Shown here: one piece after another, positions 57,286-64,000 of the stretch
Numbering within the stretch: position 1 is the first letter of the stretch
How the letters are laid out: each line of letters begins with the position of its first letter
DNA from: Gelidibacter gilvus
GTDB lineage: Bacteria > Bacteroidota > Bacteroidia > Flavobacteriales > Flavobacteriaceae
Reading direction: 5' to 3'
DNA length: 64,000 bases
Assembly: GCF_004115975.1 (NCBI RefSeq)
Contig: NZ_SDDZ01000003.1
Coordinates: forward strand, 1-64,000
The notes under the pieces: generated by a model
Database searches by the model: none
Seen by the model: the letters and a program-made list of their open reading frames with translations, nothing else
Told to the model about the DNA's origin: nothing
Translations under genes and position numbers: made by a program

Positions 57286-58035
57286 TTACTGTGCTAAATA
57301 ACCACCATCTACAGGATAATATGCACCCGTCGCAAATGACGATTTAGAAGAAGCAAGCCACAGAATTAATTCTGCTATTTCTTCTGATTCTCCTAATCTT
57401 CCCATGGGGTGTAAACTTACTAACCCTTCCATTGTTTCAGTGTCAAGAGCGTTGGTTACCAATGGCGTTTTGACATAACCAGGTCCAATTGAATTTATTC
57501 GAATATTTTGGTCTGCATAATCCAAAGCGGCTGCTTTCGTCAAACCTACAACGCCGTGTTTTGCGGCAACATAGGCTGGTGACCCTTTTGTGCCTGCCTG
57601 CCCTAAAATAGAGGCTACATTTACGATAGAACCACCTTTCTTAAGCATCGCTGGAATCTGGTAACGAAGCCCATAAAACACCCCTGACAAGTTGATGTCG
57701 ATGACCTTTTGCCAACCTTCTAATGGATATTCTCCCGTCGCGGCAATCGGACCTCCAATACCAGCATTGTTTACCGCTATGTCCAATCCGCCATATTTCT
57801 TCAAGGTACCCTCAACAAGTGATTGATGACCTCCGGCCTTGGAAGAATCGGATGGAATAAAAAATCCTTCTCCTCCTGATTTGACTATTTCGCTTACAAC
57901 TGATTTGCCGTTTTCTTCATCAATGTCTGAAACGACAACTTTTGCGCCTTCTTTTGCAAACAAAAGTGCTGTTGCACGTCCAATCCCAGAGCCTGCTCCG
58001 GTAATAATGGCTACTTTATTTTCTAAATTTTTCAT
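57286..58035 (-). CDS. Short-chain dehydrogenase/reductase (SDR), classical type
   Basis: The 249-residue protein has the NAD(P)-binding motif T-G-A-G-S-G-I-G at 12-19, N-N-A-G at 89-92, and the catalytic set Ser142, Tyr155, Lys159 in Y-V-A-A-K. Asp37-Asp39 after beta-2 (V-S-D-I-D) points to NAD(H) preference. The likely reaction is reversible oxidation of an alcohol, as in glucose 1-dehydrogenase-like or 3-oxoacyl reductase-like members; substrate cannot be set. It stands alone with its own terminator. Confidence 0.88.
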   Translation of the reverse strand: MKNLENKVAIITGAGSGIGRATALLFAKEGAKVVVSDIDEENGKSVVSEIVKSGGEGFFIPSDSSKAGGHQSLVEGTLKKYGGLDIAVNNAGIGGPIAATGEYPLEGWQKVIDINLSGVFYGLRYQIPAMLKKGGSIVNVASILGQAGTKGSPAYVAAKHGVVGLTKAAALDYADQNIRINSIGPGYVKTPLVTNALDTETMEGLVSLHPMGRLGESEEIAELILWLASSKSSFATGAYYPVDGGYLAQ

Positions 58036-58485
58036 TTTGTAATAGTTTTATTTAATTTTTTAATGGTATTTCTGATATTTCAGATTTTCTTCTTTCTTTT
58101 GATTCATTGCAACAAGTTATTAATCTAGATACTTTATTAAATCAACATCCAAGAAAATGATGTTAATGCCTTACCTGGCGCTTTTTACGATGATCAACCA
58201 AAGCGCTATTATACACCCCAAATACGACGTGTAGCAATTAAAATAATACTTATAATATACGATTCTCCCCACACCATGACTATGATTCATATCATGTGGC
58301 TTAATTTTTTAGAAGTATATGCGTGGGAATGTCTGGTGCTCATCAGTCATAGGGCGTGATGATGAAGCTGTTTATTTTAGCCATAATCAAGCCAAGCGGC
58401 TTTGTCACCATAATTGTCGTCCCGATGATCGACATGATCCCAGTAGACAGCTGTGCTTATTTCCTAATTATGATGATCTAATATT
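58036..58485. other. Intergenic region between SDR and universal stress genes
   Basis: A 73-codon plus-strand frame without a start codon (58141-58359) contains A-L-P-G-A-F-Y-D-D and K-R-Y-Y-T-P-Q-I-R-R, which look faintly protein-like, but I recognise no family. Otherwise nothing stands out. The SDR promoter should lie in the first 150 bp. Confidence 0.3.
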
Positions 58486-59304
58486 TTATGGTAATATAAT
58501 TAAGGGGGTTCGGCCTTCGTAAACTAATTCGTTAATTAGAAATCGCCTAAAGAGTTGGTCGGTTAAAATACGTGAGCCTTTTTGAACAATCAGGATTTCA
58601 TCAATTTTGTTGTTAATCACTGACTTTATGCCGTCCAATCGATTATTGGCCTCGTAAATAGCAAAGTTTGTAGTAAATCTGTCGGCATAAGTTTCTGCTA
58701 GATTCTGTAACTGTTCTTTTATTTGGGTTGTGTCCTCATTTGGTTTGGCCAAATGGAAAAACGTAATACTCGTGTTGTGGTGGTCCATGAACTCAAGAAA
58801 ATTGTTCAGTTGCTGGATATTCAAGAGTTTTTTTTCGCCTACGGCCACAAATATTTTTTCGTGCGAAAAAGAATCGATTCCTTTGGGCATTGCAACCACC
58901 GTGTTTTCAGTATTTCCAATGATCCGAAGGGCGACGCTCCCAAGAAATAATTTTTTTAGAATTCCCGTACCTTTTAAACCAATAAAAACTAGATTTTCAA
59001 AAGGTTCTGCCAATAGTTCTGGTAAAGTAAGGTGAAAATCGATTTCAGAAACATAATAAGCAACCTCAATAGTATGCGGAATTAGGTCATTTGCAAGCGC
59101 CTTTAATTTTTCAAGTGCTTGGTCATTGGCTTGCCGAACAATATAGTCTCTAGCCTCTTTTTCTGCAAATGCCGGTAAAAACGCATGGGTTTGATGATGC
59201 AAAAGAATTTTCGCATTTGTTTCTTGGCTCCAATCGCAAGCATACTTTATCAGATTGCTCGAATACTCCGAAAAGTCAATGAGCACTATAAACCGTTTGT
59301 TCAT
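58486..59304 (-). CDS. Universal stress protein, two-domain
   Basis: The 272-residue protein has two tandem UspA-like folds: N-terminal I-V-L-I-D-F-S-E-Y-S at 5-14, a G-L-K-G-T-G loop and S-V-A-L-R-I-I near 122-128, and a weaker C-terminal repeat ending R-T-P-L-I-I-L-P. The G-x-x-G nucleotide loop is not fully kept. Such tandem Usp proteins help Bacteroidota survive stress. It lies 94 bp downstream of the CPA2 antiporter gene, same direction, and may share its transcript. Confidence 0.8.
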   Translation of the reverse strand: MNKRFIVLIDFSEYSSNLIKYACDWSQETNAKILLHHQTHAFLPAFAEKEARDYIVRQANDQALEKLKALANDLIPHTIEVAYYVSEIDFHLTLPELLAEPFENLVFIGLKGTGILKKLFLGSVALRIIGNTENTVVAMPKGIDSFSHEKIFVAVGEKKLLNIQQLNNFLEFMDHHNTSITFFHLAKPNEDTTQIKEQLQNLAETYADRFTTNFAIYEANNRLDGIKSVINNKIDEILIVQKGSRILTDQLFRRFLINELVYEGRTPLIILP

Positions 59305-59398
59305 TTTTTAAGGTTTTATGGCGTTGTTCAAGTTTTTAGGGGACATAATAGTTATGAAGCTGAAAGCCACACTTATGGATGCCCACTTCTTTTTTGTT

Positions 59399-61372
59399 TT
59401 AGTTGATAAGTTTATGAAACTCTTCTACTTTACTCTGATCTCCTTGAATATAAATGATGTCTCCCTGTTTTATTATTTCGTCTGGCTGTACACTTTCCAA
59501 CAATTTATCCTTTCTTTTAATGGCCAAGATATTGATGCCATAAAGTGCTCTTAAGTTCAATTCACTTAAAGGTTTCCCTAAAAATTTATTACTATCTGAT
59601 CTCATGCGCAAACTTCTAATGTTGAAATCGGCTAGCTCACTGGTCCTATAGGTTTTCGGACCTTTTAAATCTCCTTTAAATAATTGGTAATTGTCAGCCC
59701 TAACCTTATGGATAAGCTGGACAATATCGCCTTCAGGTACAAGAAAATTGTGCAGGATGTGTTCGAATATTTGTATGGATGTTTCAAATTCCTCGGGAAT
59801 TACTTCATCGGCACCTAGGGCCAATAATTCGGAAGTTTCCTTAACATATCTTGTCCTTACCACTAAGTATAATGAATCAGAGATGGCGCGTATGTTTTTA
59901 ATGATATTTTGAGTGTCCGTGTTTTCAGAAATGGCAATTACAGCTGCTCTTGCCCTTGAAAGATGGACTGTTTCAAGAATATGGTCATTTGTTGCATCAC
60001 CAAAAATGATAGGCAAACCTTTTGCTTTTTCCCGCTTGACTATTTCAGCATTGGTCTCTATGACTATAAATGGAATGTTGCTAGCCCTAGCCGCCTTAGC
60101 TAAATTGCTGCCATTTATACCATAGCCAATGATCACTAAGTGGTTTTCTAATTTAGGTGCAACTACTTCTTCAATGTGGCTTTGATCCAGTTCCCTTTTG
60201 ATTCCTAACCTTTTCTTAACACCCAAGACCTTATCCGCAATAGTCTCCGAAAAAATAATAACAAATGGCGTTATGATCATAGACACAATTGAAACGGACA
60301 AAAAGTATTGGTTGGTTTGTGGCGTTAAAAGATTGTATTTAATACCGATCTTAGAAAGGATAAAAGCGAATTCCCCAACTTGAAAAAGCGCCAAGCCTGT
60401 TAAGATTGCAGTTTTGGTAGGATATTTAAGAATGGCAACGGCAATGGCCGCAACTGATGATTTTAATATAAGTACAATAAATACCAAAAGCAGGATGATT
60501 GGAATATTGCTTAGGAAAAAACTTAAATCCATTAACATACCAACCGATACGAAAAAGAAGCTGGTAAAAAGCTCACGAAAAGGAAGGATGATACTAGTGG
60601 CCTGATGGCTATATTCCGATTCTGAAATAATAAGGCCTGCAATAAACGCACCTAAGGCCAGCGATAATCCTATTTCTGCCGTTAGAAAAGCAATGGCAAA
60701 ACAAAGGGTGATCGTGACCAAGAGAAAAAGTTCTTTACTGTTGGTTTTTGCCACAGCATGCATCAGTCTAGGAACAACATAACGTGCACTGACATACGTG
60801 AGCACAACAACAATGGCCGATTTAACCAATAACATTAAAATATCCATGGTTACATTGCTAGATTCTCCAGCAATCATAGGCGTAACCAGCATCATAGGAA
60901 CGACTATAATGTCTTGAAAAATCAGGATTGCCAAAGCGTTTCTTGCATGCGGAGCCGAAATTTCCTGTCGATCCTGTAAGGTTTTTAAAACGATTGCTGT
61001 ACTTGATAAAGAAAATAGAAAGCCCACAAATACAGACTCGTTCCAAGTATTTCCTAGAAAATAATAAACAAGGGCTGCAACACCTACAGTAAGTCCTACT
61101 TGTAAAAACCCACCTATAAAGACAGTTTTTTTAATGGAGACCAATTGCTTAATTGATAATTCCATTCCAATAACAAACAGTAGTAGAATGACACCAACTT
61201 CGGATAAAGTTTCTACTTGCTCTACAGCTTTAATCAGACTTAATCCATAAGGACCAATAATGACGCCTGTCAAAAGAAAACCGATTATAGAAGGAAGCTT
61301 TAGCCGCTGTAGCACAAAAACGATGACGACTGAAAAACCTAGAAGGATAAGTATATCTTGTAGTAATGGCAT
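59399..61372 (-). CDS. CPA2-family monovalent cation/proton antiporter with TrkA domains
   Basis: The 657-residue protein has about 12 membrane segments in residues 1-390, including G-F-L-L-T-G-V-I-I-G-P near 31-41 and L-S-L-A-L-G-A-F-I-A-G-L near 236-247. A TrkA-N (RCK) domain follows with V-I-I-G-Y-G-I-N-G-S near 419-428 and a TrkA-C domain near 575-657. This is the KefB/KefC/YbaL architecture: K+ or Na+ exchange for H+ gated by NAD(H) or other ligands. It is preceded by 333 bp with no gene. Confidence 0.9.
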   Translation of the reverse strand: MPLLQDILILLGFSVVIVFVLQRLKLPSIIGFLLTGVIIGPYGLSLIKAVEQVETLSEVGVILLLFVIGMELSIKQLVSIKKTVFIGGFLQVGLTVGVAALVYYFLGNTWNESVFVGFLFSLSSTAIVLKTLQDRQEISAPHARNALAILIFQDIIVVPMMLVTPMIAGESSNVTMDILMLLVKSAIVVVLTYVSARYVVPRLMHAVAKTNSKELFLLVTITLCFAIAFLTAEIGLSLALGAFIAGLIISESEYSHQATSIILPFRELFTSFFFVSVGMLMDLSFFLSNIPIILLLVFIVLILKSSVAAIAVAILKYPTKTAILTGLALFQVGEFAFILSKIGIKYNLLTPQTNQYFLSVSIVSMIITPFVIIFSETIADKVLGVKKRLGIKRELDQSHIEEVVAPKLENHLVIIGYGINGSNLAKAARASNIPFIVIETNAEIVKREKAKGLPIIFGDATNDHILETVHLSRARAAVIAISENTDTQNIIKNIRAISDSLYLVVRTRYVKETSELLALGADEVIPEEFETSIQIFEHILHNFLVPEGDIVQLIHKVRADNYQLFKGDLKGPKTYRTSELADFNIRSLRMRSDSNKFLGKPLSELNLRALYGINILAIKRKDKLLESVQPDEIIKQGDIIYIQGDQSKVEEFHKLIN

Positions 61373-61705
61373 ACGTTTTAGCTATTCTTGTATTTAATTT
61401 GGTTGGCCTAATTGTTCACTACGCGCACTTTTGCCCATAAAAATAGGAGGTGTTAAAGATAAACTAATGACAATTAAATATGGATAGATTTGACACTTAA
61501 TATGTCCCAAGTGTTGTGTTAGGCCTGTTCTGTGGGTTGACTATTTGTCCTTTGTTAACTGCATAATCAGTTTAATTATTGATATTGTTTTCTTTATACG
61601 TTGTATAAAACGAAATATCTGCAATACGCACAAGAATAAATAATTCTGAAGAAAACCTAACAGGAAATATTTGAAATGCAGAAACGATAAATCCTGACGA
61701 TCTAA
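61373..61705. other. Intergenic region upstream of the antiporter
   Basis: These 333 bp should carry the antiporter promoter (minus strand). No gene, strong hairpin or repeat was found. Confidence 0.4.
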
Positions 61706-62098
61706 CTAATCCTTATCAGTTTTAGCTTGCTTAACGTCACGAAATGTTGGATTGTTCTCTGTAATTCGTCCCGCTCCCTTTTTATTGATTTTGAAAGTGA
61801 CGTCTTTTGCTGTGGTAAATAAAAGCACCGATGAAAAAGACGTTTGGAGATGCGATTTTAGAAACGCATAGGCTTCTTCTAGGCTAAGTTCTTGTTCCTC
61901 ATCTTCTGTTTCTTTAGACCTGTAGTGCGATTTTACTAAAACCTTAAAGTTATCCTCTGATTGGAGAGGTCTAAAAAAGATATTCTTCAGGTTAGGTTTG
62001 CCAATGGTTTTTGCCATGGTCAGTTTTGCAAAGCTACCCTCTTGAATACTTGCTTTAACTTGATTCCAGAAAAGGTCGAAAACGTTTTGATAGGGCAT
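61706..62098 (-). CDS. Conserved hypothetical protein, 130 aa
   Basis: I do not recognise a family. The protein is cytosolic, with a helical N-terminus (V-F-D-L-F-W-N-Q-V-K), a central mixed region with F-F-R-P-L near 41-45 and Y-R-S-K-E near 58-62, an acidic stretch E-D-E-E-Q-E-L-S-L-E-E-A near 65-76, and a C-terminal basic tail. The G-K-P-N-L-K-N loop near 33-39 could bind a phosphate but is not a P-loop. It stands alone between the antiporter and the rhodanese operon. Confidence 0.55.
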   Translation of the reverse strand: MPYQNVFDLFWNQVKASIQEGSFAKLTMAKTIGKPNLKNIFFRPLQSEDNFKVLVKSHYRSKETEDEEQELSLEEAYAFLKSHLQTSFSSVLLFTTAKDVTFKINKKGAGRITENNPTFRDVKQAKTDKD

Positions 62099-62217
62099 AA
62101 ATTACAGATTGATGAGCGATTATTTTGAAGGTTCAAAAATAATATAAAAAAAGTTTGGGAAGCCTAAAACTCTTTTAATATAACCAAACCAATTATTAAT
62201 GAAAGGTTAGGCCATTT

Positions 62218-62436
62218 TTACTTTCTCTGATGGATATCGGTTTTTACCTCGCAAGATCCAGTGCTGCAATTTCCTCCTGCACAAGCCAATCCAAAAAGAC
62301 CCATAGCGGCGGGCCAAGCCCCAAGAACAATCCCTATCCACTGACCTTCAATCGCACTTTGTACGATGACCCAGGTTCCTATAAGTAGGTAGGCTGCCCG
62401 TGTAAAGTTCCATCCGGTAAAAATTCTGTTTAACAT
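62218..62436 (-). CDS. DUF2892/YgaP-type small membrane protein with Cys-rich tail
   Basis: The 72-residue protein has two hydrophobic segments (about 12-27 and 32-52) and a C-terminal tail with C-A-G-G-N-C-S-T-G-S-C, three cysteines that could carry persulfide or bind metal. DUF2892 membrane domains are often fused or linked to rhodanese domains (as in YgaP). It lies 7 bp after the second rhodanese gene, so it is the third gene of this operon. Confidence 0.8.
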   Translation of the reverse strand: MLNRIFTGWNFTRAAYLLIGTWVIVQSAIEGQWIGIVLGAWPAAMGLFGLACAGGNCSTGSCEVKTDIHQRK

Positions 62437-62443
62437 AGCGTCA

Positions 62444-62758
62444 TTAAATTTTGTTATTAAGTGAATTCCAGCCTCCGCCGTTGTAGACCTCTGTGAATCC
62501 CTTTGATTTTAAAAGGTTTTTTGCTGAAGCACTTCGCATCCCGGAAGCACAACAGGTAATTACTGGCTTATTTTTATTTTTCAGTAAGTTGAGGTTCGAA
62601 CTTAATATTTGCAAAGGAATGTTTTTTGAGCCTTTAATGTGACCACCAGCGAATTCTTCTTTACTTCTTACGTCTACGATAATGCCGCCTTCTTTTAGAA
62701 GCTGACTATAATTTGGCGCTGGTTTTATTCCTAAAAGCGCCTTTAGTTTTGAAATCAT
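62444..62758 (-). CDS. Rhodanese-domain protein (single domain), 104 aa
   Basis: The protein has the rhodanese fold with I-V-D-V-R-S-K-E-E-F at 27-36, G-H-I-K-G-S-K-N-I-P at 39-48 and the active loop C-C-A-S-G-M-R-S with catalytic Cys70. It transfers sulfane sulfur. The N-terminal L-L-G-I-K-P segment (8-13) is hydrophobic but too short for a membrane anchor. It starts 1 bp after the preceding rhodanese gene and is its paralogue, sharing C-C-A-S-G-M-R-S. Confidence 0.88.
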   Translation of the reverse strand: MISKLKALLGIKPAPNYSQLLKEGGIIVDVRSKEEFAGGHIKGSKNIPLQILSSNLNLLKNKNKPVITCCASGMRSASAKNLLKSKGFTEVYNGGGWNSLNNKI

Positions 62759-62759
62759 A

Positions 62760-63044
62760 TTATACTTTTTGTGCAGTTAAATTATTTACTTCCAACCAAG
62801 AGCCTCCGTTGAGACAGTTCACACCGTGATGGCTTAAAAAATCCTCTGCCTGGCCACTTCGCATTCCTGAGGCGCAACATAAAATCAATGGTGTTTTCAT
62901 TGCTTTGAGCTCGCCTATTCTTTGTGGAATTTCATTAAGGGGGATATTCATAGCGCCAGCAACACTGCCTCCCATAAATTCCATTGGTGTACGCACGTCT
63001 ATAATTGTGCCTTCGCAATTTTTGATTGTTTCTTCTCTATTCAT
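62760..63044 (-). CDS. Rhodanese-domain protein (single domain), 94 aa
   Basis: The protein has I-I-D-V-R-T-P-M-E-F at 14-23, A-G-A-M-N-I-P-L-N-E at 29-38 and the active loop C-C-A-S-G-M-R-S with catalytic Cys57. It is first in the three-gene operon with another rhodanese and the DUF2892 protein. Together they would handle sulfane sulfur at the membrane; a link to sulfide or nitrosative stress is inferred from the family and the candidate Crp/Fnr site upstream. Confidence 0.88.
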   Translation of the reverse strand: MNREETIKNCEGTIIDVRTPMEFMGGSVAGAMNIPLNEIPQRIGELKAMKTPLILCCASGMRSGQAEDFLSHHGVNCLNGGSWLEVNNLTAQKV

Positions 63045-63632
63045 AATTGTGTTTAGATAAAATTATTTAAAATCAGCGTGAATAACCTACCGATTCATAC
63101 CCACAAAATTAAACCTAAAACACTCAACCCACAGTAACCTTGGTTACATAAGAAACTTACCTATATATTGCAAACTTAGGATTTTTTAAGAACGCGTAGG
63201 TAATCGACGACCTAGAAGAATTTAAAAGGAATTTTGAAGTTCCAAGGCAATGGAATTTATAGTCGGTAATTGCAGAAACGGGTTTTCTGTTTTTTAGACG
63301 GTCCTGAAGCATAAGGGCAATTCCCAATAAAAAAGCATCAGTATTTCTTAATAACCAGAAGAGGTTTTACCATGATCTAATTTTTGTTTTCGAAGATAAT
63401 GCCCTAATTTCATCGTTTGGATACCGATTTATTTTCAGTAAAGCTGATCCAAGAAAAATAACAATAAATTGGGCTATCACTCTGTCATGGATCCAAAAAT
63501 CACAAAACATAGTAAGTCTATCGGCCACCTCAATATTTTTAGGTCTGCATAACGAGAAATTACAAGTTTGGCTGTTGAGCGAGGTGGGGTGGGCATCCAG
63601 ATCATTTAAATCATAAATAATTAAATAAAAAC
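63045..63632. other. Divergent promoter region of the rhodanese operon and the decarboxylase-family gene
   Basis: The 588 bp have the palindrome at 63134-63147 and otherwise no gene. A 92-codon minus-strand frame at 63367-63645 overlaps the start of the plus-strand gene and does not look protein-like. Confidence 0.5.
63134..63147. promoter_or_regulatory. Candidate Crp/Fnr-type operator
   Basis: GTAAC-CTTG-GTTAC has perfect five-base arms with a four-base spacer, the spacing used by Crp/Fnr-family dimers. It lies 90 bp before the first rhodanese start. Rhodanese operons of this kind are often controlled by such regulators in Bacteroidota, but none is encoded in view. Confidence 0.45.
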
Positions 63633-64000
63633 ATGGAAAAATCAAAACGCCATCAACAAGGGATGGACATTATAAAGAAATATGAAGATCCATCGGATAC
63701 TCCAGCATACTCTATCACTTTTGACAGTTTAATGGATTTAGATTCCGAGTTAGAAAATTATATTGTTGAATTTGCTTTCGGTGACATCTATTCAAGAGAA
63801 GGTCTGTCCGACAAGAAAAAAACACTGATTACCATTTCTTCTTTAGTAACCCAAAGTTTGGAACCGCAACTCAAATTGCACGTCAACATTGGCCTCACCA
63901 TTGGGTTGACCCAAAAGGAGATCGTAGGAGCCATCATTCACTTGCTGCCTTACATCGGTTTCCCGCGCGTGCTCAATGCATTAAAAGTCGCGAAGGAAGT
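63633..64000 (+). CDS. Carboxymuconolactone decarboxylase (CMD/AhpD) family protein, 3' truncated
   Basis: From ATG 63633 the frame is open to the window edge (122 codons seen). The stretch E-F-A-F-G-D-I-Y then T-L-I-T-I-S-S-L-V-T, H-V-N-I-G-L-T-I-G-L and V-G-A-I-I-H-L-L-P-Y-I-G-F-P is the CMD helix pattern with the H-x-N-x-x-L core. No C-x-x-C pair is visible, so it belongs to the gamma-carboxymuconolactone decarboxylase branch, not to AhpD peroxidases. Its function is often unassigned in flavobacteria. Confidence 0.85.
   Translation, partial: MEKSKRHQQGMDIIKKYEDPSDTPAYSITFDSLMDLDSELENYIVEFAFGDIYSREGLSDKKKTLITISSLVTQSLEPQLKLHVNIGLTIGLTQKEIVGAIIHLLPYIGFPRVLNALKVAKE

Noticed and set aside
63367-63645. 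92-aa minus-strand frame
   Set aside because: It overlaps the start of the carboxymuconolactone decarboxylase family gene and lacks protein-like pattern.

Overview
The window is AT-rich chromosomal DNA of a Bacteroidota bacterium, most likely family Flavobacteriaceae. The grounds are a SusC/SusD pair with an ECF sigma/FecR system, TonB-dependent receptors with carboxypeptidase-like N-terminal domains, a LytTR two-component pair, weak Shine-Dalgarno sequences and a TAnnTTTG-type -7 box. No tRNA, rRNA or CRISPR array was seen.

Layout. (1) 1-10.7 kb is a variable region. It opens with a replication-type gene pair (DnaD/DnaT-like protein and DnaC-like ATPase). Degenerate copies of the ATPase 3' end recur at about 1.85, 8.76 and 10.23 kb, and the last is followed by the beginning of a second copy of the neighbouring 206-aa gene. 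Between these scars lie two predicted exported proteins of unknown function and an SOS-type translesion cassette on the minus strand (Pol IV, a DnaE-like polymerase and an SRAP protein). (2) 10.7-25.9 kb is a complete type 1 BREX phage-defence locus on the minus strand: brxA, brxB, brxC, pglX, an AlbA_2/winged-helix accessory gene, pglZ, brxL and a small PD-(D/E)xK nuclease-like gene. The gap before pglZ holds two 12-bp repeat arrays. (3) 26-28.4 kb holds gene remnants, a GNAT acetyltransferase and dispersed repeats. (4) 28.5-44.9 kb looks like a peptide-use locus: ECF sigma factor, FecR anti-sigma factor, SusC/SusD, two S10 carboxypeptidase-like proteins, two exported amidohydrolases, and a putP-type Na+/solute symporter broken by one in-frame stop. 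A shared motif, TGTCACCCT-N15-TAAC, lies before the first amidohydrolase and before fecR. (5) 44.9-49.4 kb is mobile-element-like: a second copy of the dispersed repeat, a hairpin-rich GC-rich stretch resembling a conjugative-element scar, a four-gene cassette (251-aa protein, DUF5675-like protein, two small membrane proteins) opposite a small HTH gene with 11-bp iterons, and a 97-bp tandem repeat carrying terminators. (6) 49.5-64 kb is more ordinary: LytTR/LytS regulators, two outer-membrane receptors, an SDR dehydrogenase, a universal stress protein, a CPA2 cation/proton antiporter, a rhodanese operon with a candidate Crp/Fnr operator, and the start of a carboxymuconolactone decarboxylase family gene.

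How the genes work together. SusC/SusD should import oligopeptides or related compounds under ECF/FecR control, the S10 proteins and amidohydrolases should trim them in the periplasm, and the symporter (if intact) would take up a product such as proline. BREX methylates self DNA through PglX and blocks phage. The SOS cassette would supply error-prone repair. The strongest leads for new biology are the repeated ATPase-3'-end scars that delimit cargo modules, the DUF5675 cassette with its iterons, the BREX accessory genes and the paired ECF-type promoter motif.
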